A stretch of DNA of 8,322 nt from NCBI GenBank assembly GCA_028713875.1, contig JAQTNM010000057.1, positions 1 through 8,322 of the forward strand. Direction: 5' to 3'. The position numbers and the translations under genes are program-made. This stretch comes from Candidatus Omnitrophota bacterium. GTDB taxonomy: Bacteria > Omnitrophota > Gorgyraeia > Gygaellales > Profunditerraquicolaceae. Below are positions 1 through 5,862 of this stretch, piece by piece; the stretch's first letter is position 1, and the number at the start of each line of letters is the position of its first letter. The notes under the pieces were generated by a model. The model searched no databases, was not told the origin of the DNA, and saw only the letters and a program-made list of their open reading frames with translations.

Positions 1-687
1 GACAGGCATAAAGACATGCGGGAATACCTGGAGGCCAAGAAACGCATATTTTTAAACCAGGATAAAAATGACTACCTGGTACTTAATGAACAGGACGGGG
101 TTTTGAAGGATCTGGCAAAAGAAGCCAGGTCGCAGGTTGCATATTTTAGCGGATCAACAGAGTTAAACCCCAACCAGGCGGCAGTGGTAACAGCGGTTTC
201 CCTATTGGGCATAGGCAAGGATGCCTGCTTAAAGGTATTTGGCGAATTTAAAGGCCTGGAGCACCGGTTTGAATATGTGGCCGAGATCAATAATATAAAA
301 TTTATCAACGATTCCAAAGCCACCACCGTGGAATCAGCTATTTGGGCCTTAAGTAACATATCTTCTCCGGTAATCCTGATCGCCGGGGGCAGGGATAAGG
401 GCGTAGATTACAGAGGCATTCTGGATTCTGCGCGTAAAAAGGTAAAAGAAGTAATCTTAATAGGGGAGGCAAAAGAAAAAATGAGAGCCTCGCTTAAGGG
501 CTATTTATCGCTTGATGAAGCCCAGACCCTGCCGGCGGCGGTAAATAAGGCCTTTAACAAGGCTTGCCCCGGAGACTGCGTGCTGCTTTCTCCTATGTGC
601 TCAAGTTTTGATATGTTCGCCAACTACGAAGAGAGGGGAAAGGCATTTAAAGGCGCAGTTTATAATCTAGCCAAAAACAAGGCATAA
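1..687 (+). CDS. murD: UDP-N-acetylmuramoyl-L-alanine--D-glutamate ligase (MurD), 5'-truncated by the window edge
   Basis: MurD is the cytoplasmic ATP-dependent ligase that adds D-Glu to UDP-MurNAc-L-Ala. The frame is open from base 1, which reads DRHKD, the end of the family's DHLDRH motif; the ATG at 16 is internal. About 228 C-terminal residues are visible. Counting from base 1, Lys13 in EAKKRIF matches the carbamylated Lys of the central domain. LEHRFE (86-91) marks the start of the C-terminal domain, followed by NDSKAT (103-108), LIAGGRDKG (126-134) and LLSPMCSSFDMFANYEERG (195-213), the D-Glu-binding block specific to MurD. Oddity: the stretch between Lys13 and the HR pair is about 28 residues shorter than in E. 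coli MurD, and the usual G-x-HN-x-x-N motif is missing, only NPNQAA (56-61) remaining. The gene ends TAA one base before ftsW. Identity is secure; the shortening is discussed in the findings. Confidence 0.95.
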   Translation, partial: DRHKDMREYLEAKKRIFLNQDKNDYLVLNEQDGVLKDLAKEARSQVAYFSGSTELNPNQAAVVTAVSLLGIGKDACLKVFGEFKGLEHRFEYVAEINNIKFINDSKATTVESAIWALSNISSPVILIAGGRDKGVDYRGILDSARKKVKEVILIGEAKEKMRASLKGYLSLDEAQTLPAAVNKAFNKACPGDCVLLSPMCSSFDMFANYEERGKAFKGAVYNLAKNKA

Positions 688-688
688 G

Positions 689-1783
689 ATGATACGTCAT
701 GCAAGGATAAATTTATTTAACGTAACCATCATTTTAATATGCGTAGGCATAGTGATGATTTACAGCGCTTCTAACATTTATGCCTGGCAGAGGTATAATG
801 ACCAGTTCTTTTTCCTGAAAAGGCACGTCAGCTTTGTGGTCATAGGAGCGCTGCTTGCTTTGCTGGTGATGGGTTTTGATTACCGGAAAATACGGAAATA
901 CTCAAAACCGCTGGTGTTATTGTCGTTCGTGCTTTTACTGCTGGTATTGATACCCGGCATAGGAAGGGAGGTGGCTGGAGCGCGCAGGTGGTTCAGGTTC
1001 AAGTTCCTGAGTTTCCAGCCTTCGGAATTGGCAAACCTGGCGGTAATTATTTATACTGCGGATTTCATATCCCGCAAAGGAAATACCGTGACTACATTCT
1101 GGAAAGGGTTTGTCCCTCCGGCGGCAGTCCTGGGCATGACCGTGTTCTTTATCCTGGCACAGCCGGACCTGGGCACGGCAGTGTCTCTGGGGATCGTAGT
1201 AATGATCATGCTCTTCGTGGCAGGTTTAAGGCTTTCCTATCTTTTATCATTGATATTGTTAAGCCTGCCCGCACTTTATGTTTTGATATTCAGCGTCCCC
1301 TATCGCCGGATGCGCATCCTTGCTTTCCTGAATCCCTATACCGACCCCAAGGGCATGGGGTTCCAGATTATCCAGTCGCAGATCGCCCTTGGCTCAGGAG
1401 GGCTCTTTGGCGTAGGCATAGGACATTCAAAACAGAAATTATTTTATCTGCCGGCTGCGCATACGGATTTTATTTTTTCCATAATCGGAGAAGAGCTGGG
1501 TTTGATCGGCACGGTCGGCATCATCCTGCTATTCCTGATTTTTATCCGCCAGGCGCTTAAGATAATCAGGAATGCCCCGGATCAATTCGGGTATTTTTTA
1601 AGTATGGGCCTGGTTTTGATGATCTGCTTTAAGGCGGCGATAAATATCGGGGTGTCCTGCGGGGTATTGCCGACAAAAGGCCTGCCCTTACCGTTTATAA
1701 GTTACGGGGGCTCCTCATTTATTTTTGACATGATCAGTGTAGGGATATTGATGAATATCGGCCGCACCGGAGAATATCCATGA
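689..1783 (+). CDS. ftsW: SEDS-family septal peptidoglycan glycosyltransferase FtsW
   Basis: FtsW is a polytopic inner-membrane enzyme that polymerises lipid II into glycan strands at the division site, normally with FtsI. The 364-residue protein has about ten hydrophobic segments (roughly 8-28, 44-64, 73-92, 112-127, 141-160, 162-178, 182-204, 262-288, 302-325, 335-358). Family signatures are SFQPSELANLA (108-118), AQPDLGTA (157-164), LPAAHTDFIFSIIGEELG (254-271), whose Asp260 matches the catalytic Asp of SEDS enzymes, and GVLPTKGLPLPFISYGGSS (325-343). It has almost no cytoplasmic tails, ending soon after the last membrane segment, whereas E. coli FtsW has longer ends. The Lys usually found in the QPSELxK motif is Asn116. 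AAGG at 679-682 lies six bases before the ATG. FtsW rather than RodA is called from its place between murD and murG; sequence alone separates the two poorly. Confidence 0.94.
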   Translation: MIRHARINLFNVTIILICVGIVMIYSASNIYAWQRYNDQFFFLKRHVSFVVIGALLALLVMGFDYRKIRKYSKPLVLLSFVLLLLVLIPGIGREVAGARRWFRFKFLSFQPSELANLAVIIYTADFISRKGNTVTTFWKGFVPPAAVLGMTVFFILAQPDLGTAVSLGIVVMIMLFVAGLRLSYLLSLILLSLPALYVLIFSVPYRRMRILAFLNPYTDPKGMGFQIIQSQIALGSGGLFGVGIGHSKQKLFYLPAAHTDFIFSIIGEELGLIGTVGIILLFLIFIRQALKIIRNAPDQFGYFLSMGLVLMICFKAAINIGVSCGVLPTKGLPLPFISYGGSSFIFDMISVGILMNIGRTGEYP

Positions 1784-2868
1784 GAATCTTGGTGGCCACC
1801 GGCTCAAGCGGTGGGCATGTGTTCCCGGCTATAAGCCTGCTGACAGAATTAAAAATGAAATACGCGGATTTAGAGGCGCTTTTAATTCTGCCGCGCGATT
1901 GTATCTTAAGCGGTAAAGATATTTTTCCCTGCGAAGTCAGGTATATCCCGGTATCGCCAATTAAATTCAAACTTGATCTTAAGAATATTGTAGCGGTTTT
2001 TAATTTACTGAAAGGCGCCTGTAAAAGCCTGTTTATACTCATGGAGTTTAGGCCGGATGTAGTAGTGGGATTCGGGAGCCTGGTTTCTATCCCGGTGATA
2101 ATTTTTGCCTGGCTTATGCGCATAAGCACATTGATACATGAACAGAATGTGGTCATCGGCAGGAGTAACAGGTTCCTCTGCGCATTCGCGGACAGGATTG
2201 CAGTTTCTTTCCCCCAGAGCCGCGGATATTTCCGGGGACGCAAGGACAAAATAATCTACACCGGCAACCCCATACGCCCGGAATTGACGAAAATAGACAG
2301 GTCAAAGGCCCTGGATTTTTTCGGGCTCGGCAGCGACAGCTTCACCATACTGGCAATGGGCGGCAGTAAGGGCAGTCACAGGATCAACATTGAATTTTTA
2401 AAAGCCGTTGCAGGCATCTCCAGGGGGTACAAGTTCCAGGTCATTCATTTATGCGGCCAAGGCGATTACGACCTTTTAAATCAAGGGTATGGGGAGCTGG
2501 ATGTAAGGGCCAGATTATTTTCATTCCTGGGGCCGATGCATTACGCCTATAGCGCATCTGACCTGGTCCTGTGCCGCTGCGGCGCGCTCACTATTTCCGA
2601 AATAATGTTTTTTGCCCTTCCGGCGATACTTGTACCCTATCCGCACGCTTACGCGCACCAGTCGGCAAATGCCATGGTCCTGGCGGAGAAAGGGAGCGCC
2701 GTCATAATCAAAGACGAGGAATTAAGCGCCGCCGTAATAAAGAACAAGGCAGAGTATTTTATGGCTCACCAGGATGAGTTGAATAATATGCGTTTGAGCT
2801 ACCGGGATTTTCTTATCACCGACGCAAACCGGACATTGGCAGAGGCTGTTTTAGCATTGGCGGCTTAA
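1780..2868 (+). CDS. murG: UDP-GlcNAc:lipid I N-acetylglucosaminyltransferase MurG
   Basis: MurG (GT28, GT-B fold) transfers GlcNAc from UDP-GlcNAc to lipid I at the inner face of the membrane, giving lipid II. The 362 residues are full length. The N-terminal acceptor domain holds GSSGGHVFPA (8-17, His13), VVGFGS (95-100) and HEQNVVIGRSNRFL (120-133). The C-terminal donor domain holds YTGNPIRPEL (160-169), MGGSKGSHRIN (193-203), CRCGALTISEI (265-275, Glu274 matching the UDP-GlcNAc ribose ligand) and PYPHAYAHQSANA (286-298, Gln294). Several of these loops differ from the usual GGTGGH, GGSQGA and (S/C)RSGALT wording, but the key His, Asn, Arg, Glu and Gln residues are kept. The ATG overlaps the ftsW stop as ATGA, with GGAG at 1769-1772 seven bases upstream, a classic coupled start. 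Confidence 0.95.
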   Translation: MRILVATGSSGGHVFPAISLLTELKMKYADLEALLILPRDCILSGKDIFPCEVRYIPVSPIKFKLDLKNIVAVFNLLKGACKSLFILMEFRPDVVVGFGSLVSIPVIIFAWLMRISTLIHEQNVVIGRSNRFLCAFADRIAVSFPQSRGYFRGRKDKIIYTGNPIRPELTKIDRSKALDFFGLGSDSFTILAMGGSKGSHRINIEFLKAVAGISRGYKFQVIHLCGQGDYDLLNQGYGELDVRARLFSFLGPMHYAYSASDLVLCRCGALTISEIMFFALPAILVPYPHAYAHQSANAMVLAEKGSAVIIKDEELSAAVIKNKAEYFMAHQDELNNMRLSYRDFLITDANRTLAEAVLALAA

Positions 2869-2872
2869 AAGG
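2867..2872 (+). promoter_or_regulatory. Closely spaced ribosome-binding sequence (AAAAGG) before the peptidase gene
   Basis: AAAAGG overlaps the murG stop codon and ends only two bases before the ATG at 2875. That spacing is unusually short for a functional Shine-Dalgarno site, so initiation may rely mostly on ribosomes ending murG six bases away. The ATG is still the best start because it gives a clean signal peptide and there is no better in-frame candidate. Confidence 0.35.
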
Positions 2873-2874
2873 TC

Positions 2875-3645
2875 ATGAAAAGATACTTCGTCTGTTTGCT
2901 GGCTGTTTTTATATCGGCCAATTTTGTTTTTGCGCAGGACTGGAATACCGCAAAGAGCACGCATTTTATAATATATTATAAGAACGCGCCCGGCGGATTT
3001 ATTGATGAGTTGACCGCGAAAGCTGAAAATTATTACGATAAAATAGCCGATGACCTGGGTTTCAGGCGTTATAATTTCTGGCTATGGGATAACCGAGCCA
3101 AGATTTATATATACGATGATGAGAAAGACTACCAGGCTGCCAGGGGCCAGCCTTCCTGGTCTTCGGGTTGCGCATACCCGCGGGAGAAAGTGATCTATTC
3201 TTTCCCTTACGCGAAGAAATTTTTTGATACCATATTGCCTCATGAAATGGGGCACATAGTTTTCAGGGAATTCGTGGGTTTTGATAACCCGGCCGTGCCG
3301 GCCTGGTTAGACGAAGGGGTAGCCAGCTATCAGCAGGAGCTAAGGTTTTCCGGAGCCGGAATAATAGTAAAAGATGCTTTAGGGAAAAATAAGCTTATGT
3401 CTTTGAGTAAGTTAAATGCGGTCAATCCCCAAATCCTGACTGATGCTGATGCGGTTAATCTTTTTTATGCGCAGGCAGTAAGCGTTGTGGATTACTTGAT
3501 TAAAGAATTCGGACGGGACAGATTTGTAGTATTCTGCCAGACGTTGAGAGACAAGAAGAATTTGGATAAGGCATTAATTTGGGCTTATTCCTTCCAAGAT
3601 ACCGGAGAACTGGACCAGGCATGGCGCAGTTATCTGAGCAGGTAA
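2875..3645 (+). CDS. Secreted Peptidase-MA-like zinc metallopeptidase (gluzincin fold), substrate unknown
   Basis: This 256-residue protein starts with a Sec signal peptide: Lys-Arg, a hydrophobic core at about 4-18, and a likely cleavage after FVFA (17-20). There is no lipobox Cys and no second membrane segment, so the mature protein should be soluble in the periplasm or outside. The zinc site is HEMGH (123-127) followed by WLDEG (144-148), whose Glu147 would be the third ligand, the gluzincin pattern of the Peptidase_MA-like family. The start of the mature part (STHFIIYY, then a helix and AKIYIYDDEKDY) and the helical C-terminus (FYAQAVSVVDYLIKEFG, ending LDQAWRSYL) also fit that family. 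It lies six bases after murG, and its last 25 bases contain the murC start. Such a gene is not part of the standard dcw set. A wall-related or protein-processing role is only inferred from position; it could also be a passenger. Confidence 0.85.
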   Translation: MKRYFVCLLAVFISANFVFAQDWNTAKSTHFIIYYKNAPGGFIDELTAKAENYYDKIADDLGFRRYNFWLWDNRAKIYIYDDEKDYQAARGQPSWSSGCAYPREKVIYSFPYAKKFFDTILPHEMGHIVFREFVGFDNPAVPAWLDEGVASYQQELRFSGAGIIVKDALGKNKLMSLSKLNAVNPQILTDADAVNLFYAQAVSVVDYLIKEFGRDRFVVFCQTLRDKKNLDKALIWAYSFQDTGELDQAWRSYLSR

Positions 3646-5003
3646 AGAGGCACATTCATTTTGTAGGCATAGGCGGTATCGGCATGAGCGGTATTGCCCG
3701 GCTCTTTCTCTGCCGGGGCGCAAGGGTAAGCGGTTCCGACCTTAAAGAGAATAAAATCACCGCTCAGCTTAAAAAAGAGGGGGCAGATGTATTCACCGGG
3801 CATGATGCCGCCAATATTTCCGGGGCAGACCTCGTGGTTTATTCTTCGGCGATCGCAGCAGAGAACCCGGAGATTGCCGCAGCAAAAAAACAGGGCGTAT
3901 CTTTAATAAAGCGCGCCCAGGCATTAAGCCTGCTTATGCAGGATAAGATCACGGTCACGGTAGCAGGCAGCCACGGCAAGACCACGACCACTTCTCTCGT
4001 ATCTTGTCTTTTGCTTGAGGCGGGCCTGAATCCTACCGTTGCCATAGGAGGAATTTTAAAGAACATCGATAATAACGCATGCAGCGGTGAAGGTGAATTT
4101 TTTGTTGCGGAAGCCGATGAATCCGACGGTTCATTCCTGTATTATAAGCCCAGGTATTCCATAGTTACAAATATTGACCGGGAGCATTTAGATTATTATG
4201 GGGATTTTGAAAATGAGGTTGCGGCTTTCGGCAAGTTTATCCGCCGGACCGGGGAGGGAGGGTGTCTTTTCTGCTGTAACGATGACGCTGCCTTAAAGCG
4301 CATACTTAATGGTTACCGGGGTAAATATGTGCTTTTCGGCTTGAGCGAAGAAGCCCAGGTTTATCCGAGAAATATTAGCGTCAATGGATTGAATTCCGAA
4401 TTTGACTGTTACCGGGGGAATAAATTAGTGTCCAGGTTTTGTCTGTCTTTAGCCGGACGGCATAATATTTCCAATGCCCTGGCAGTCATTGCGCTGGGCC
4501 TGGAGCTGGGCATAGAGGTTAAAGTAATTAAAAGGGTTTTAAGCGAATATAAAGGAGCGGGCCGCAGGACTGAGATCAAATTCAAAAATGACCAATATTT
4601 GGTTATCGATGATTACGCGCATCATCCCGCGGAAATAAAAGCGACGCTGGCAGCCTTGCGGGACGTCAAGCCCGGGCGCATTATCGCGGTATTCCAGCCC
4701 CACCGCTTTAGCCGGACCAAGCTGCTTTTGGAAGAATTCGGAAGGAGCTTTGGTCTGGCTGACTATGTGATCATAAGCGATATTTATCCCGCGGGAGAGC
4801 TGCCTATTGAAGGCGTCAGCGCCGTAAATATACTGGACAAGATAAAAGAACATTCTCCAGCCAAAGAAGCGATCTATTTACCTAAAGAGGAAATATCCGC
4901 TCATATACTGCGGATTATGCGCCCGCAGGACCTGGTGGTGACTCTGGGCGCAGGCGACATTGTGAGAGTGTGTGATGAGCTGGTGGAAAAAATTAAAGGG
5001 TAA
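3621..5003 (+). CDS. murC: UDP-N-acetylmuramate--L-alanine ligase MurC
   Basis: MurC is the cytoplasmic ATP-dependent ligase that adds L-Ala, the first stem-peptide residue, to UDP-MurNAc. With the ATG at 3621 the protein has 460 residues, a normal length. Domain 1 (Rossmann-like, UDP-MurNAc binding) has HFVGIGGIGMSGIA (13-26). Domain 2 has the P-loop AGSHGKTTTT (115-124), EADESDGSF (164-172), TNIDREHLDYYG (183-194) and GRHNISNALA (279-288). Domain 3 has GRRTEIK (314-320), DDYAHHPAEI (330-339), FQPHRFSRT (358-366) and TLGAGDIVRV (441-450). DDYAHHPAEI and FQPHRFSRT are typical of MurC; the related recycling ligase Mpl is less likely in this context. The start lies 25 bases inside the peptidase gene, with only a distant GGAG at 3604-3607. 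A TTG at 3579, seven bases after AAGG (3568-3571), would add 14 residues and cannot be excluded. The 3' end overlaps murB by 29 bases. Confidence 0.95.
   Translation: MAQLSEQVKRHIHFVGIGGIGMSGIARLFLCRGARVSGSDLKENKITAQLKKEGADVFTGHDAANISGADLVVYSSAIAAENPEIAAAKKQGVSLIKRAQALSLLMQDKITVTVAGSHGKTTTTSLVSCLLLEAGLNPTVAIGGILKNIDNNACSGEGEFFVAEADESDGSFLYYKPRYSIVTNIDREHLDYYGDFENEVAAFGKFIRRTGEGGCLFCCNDDAALKRILNGYRGKYVLFGLSEEAQVYPRNISVNGLNSEFDCYRGNKLVSRFCLSLAGRHNISNALAVIALGLELGIEVKVIKRVLSEYKGAGRRTEIKFKNDQYLVIDDYAHHPAEIKATLAALRDVKPGRIIAVFQPHRFSRTKLLLEEFGRSFGLADYVIISDIYPAGELPIEGVSAVNILDKIKEHSPAKEAIYLPKEEISAHILRIMRPQDLVVTLGAGDIVRVCDELVEKIKG
4964..4968 (+). promoter_or_regulatory. Ribosome-binding site (GAGAG) of murB inside murC
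   Basis: GAGAG lies six bases before the ATG at 4975 but only three before the adjacent in-frame GTG at 4972. The spacing favours the ATG as the murB start. The site sits inside the last codons of murC, so ribosomes finishing murC pass over it. Confidence 0.5.
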
Positions 5004-5862
5004 AGTTAAGTTAAAAGAGCCGCTGAAAAAACATACCACTTTTAAGATCGGCGGACCGGCGAGGTTTTTCATTGAGCCCAGGGATGCGCAGGATTTAAGG
5101 CGGGCGCTGATTTTTTTAAAACGATACCGGATACCTGTTTTTGTTATAGGCGCAGGCAGTAACCTCCTTATAAGCGACAGGGGCTTCAATGGCGCAGTCT
5201 TGAGGCTGGGAGCCCCGTATTTTAAACAAATTATTTTTAAAGGCACGGACCTTAAGGCAGGCGCAGGGGTAAATCTTAATAAGATGGTCGCTGCATGTAC
5301 AAAACGCGGCTTGTCGGGAGCCGAATTTCTTGTTGGCATCCCCGGAACGGTAGGAGGCAGCCTCGCTGTAAATGCCGGGGAGGCTAAAGAGGGAAGGAGC
5401 ATAGGCAACCTGCTGGAAAAAGTCACGGTTATGGATTATAATGGAGATTTGAAGGAGATAGATAAAAAAGACATAAAATTCAGATACCGTTCTTCCAGTT
5501 TATCCAGGTATATCATCCTGGATGCGCGTTTTAAGCTGGGCAGAAAAAAAAGGGAAGAGATAGAAAAGACCGTGAATAAATATGTCGCGTATCGCAGGGC
5601 GAGCCAGGATTACTCCGGGCCTTCTGCGGGCTGCATCTTTAAAAATCCCCGGCAAACATCCGCAGGCAGATTGATAGATTTATGCGGCTTAAAAGGTAAA
5701 AGGGTAGCCGGGGCAGGGATATCTTTAAAACACGCCAATTTCATCATCAATAATGCAGGCGCAAAATCCGGGGATGTATTAAAGCTGATGGGTATGATTA
5801 AAAGAAAAGTGAAGAATAAATTTAATGTAGATTTAAAACCGGAAATCAAGATATGGCGATAG
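4975..5862 (+). CDS. murB: UDP-N-acetylenolpyruvoylglucosamine reductase MurB (type II-like)
   Basis: MurB is the FAD enzyme that uses NADPH to reduce UDP-GlcNAc-enolpyruvate to UDP-MurNAc in the cytoplasm, the step before MurC. The 295-residue product has the FAD-binding domain with HTTFKIGGPA (20-29) and IGAGSNLLISDRGFNG (58-73), then GAEFLVGIPGTVGGSLAVNAGE (115-136). FRYRSSSL (169-176) carries the active-site Tyr171-Arg172 pair. The C-terminal block is PSAGCIFKNP (216-225), AGRLIDLCGLKG (230-241) and a final KPEIKIW with Glu290. Its length and lack of the extra Tyr loop fit type II MurB. The residue in the proton-donor position, Ser in E. coli (Ser229), is Cys220 here. The start overlaps murC by 29 bases (GTG at 4972 is the alternative), and the stop lies inside ddl. 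Confidence 0.95.
   Translation: MSWWKKLKGKVKLKEPLKKHTTFKIGGPARFFIEPRDAQDLRRALIFLKRYRIPVFVIGAGSNLLISDRGFNGAVLRLGAPYFKQIIFKGTDLKAGAGVNLNKMVAACTKRGLSGAEFLVGIPGTVGGSLAVNAGEAKEGRSIGNLLEKVTVMDYNGDLKEIDKKDIKFRYRSSSLSRYIILDARFKLGRKKREEIEKTVNKYVAYRRASQDYSGPSAGCIFKNPRQTSAGRLIDLCGLKGKRVAGAGISLKHANFIINNAGAKSGDVLKLMGMIKRKVKNKFNVDLKPEIKIWR

Noticed and set aside
988..1560. 190-codon plus-strand frame inside ftsW
   Set aside because: It is an alternative frame of a conserved membrane protein; its product is rich in Pro, Gly and Arg with no domain, as expected of an out-of-frame reading.
1725..1753. Perfect TTGACA at 1725-1730, a possible -35 element before murG
   Set aside because: At 16-18 bases downstream there is no acceptable -10 (TTGATG and neighbours match TATAAT poorly).
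1734..2249. 171-codon open frame on the minus strand, antisense to the ftsW end and murG
   Set aside because: It lies opposite a well-conserved MurG frame, has no recognisable domain and fits a shadow frame.
2875..3645. Possible lipoprotein
   Set aside because: The only N-terminal Cys (residue 7) is within the start of the hydrophobic core, and the cleavage region reads FVFA-QD with no lipobox.
4878..5426. 182-codon open frame on the minus strand, antisense to the murC end and murB
   Set aside because: MurC and MurB motifs occupy the plus strand throughout; the antisense product is low-complexity (Pro/Leu/Ser-rich) and resembles no family.
5544..5554. A8-GGG slippery sequence in murB with an SD-like purine stretch after it, resembling a programmed -1 frameshift site
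   Set aside because: A -1 shift would reach a stop within about ten codons and remove the essential C-terminal domain; the run simply encodes Arg-Lys-Lys-Arg.
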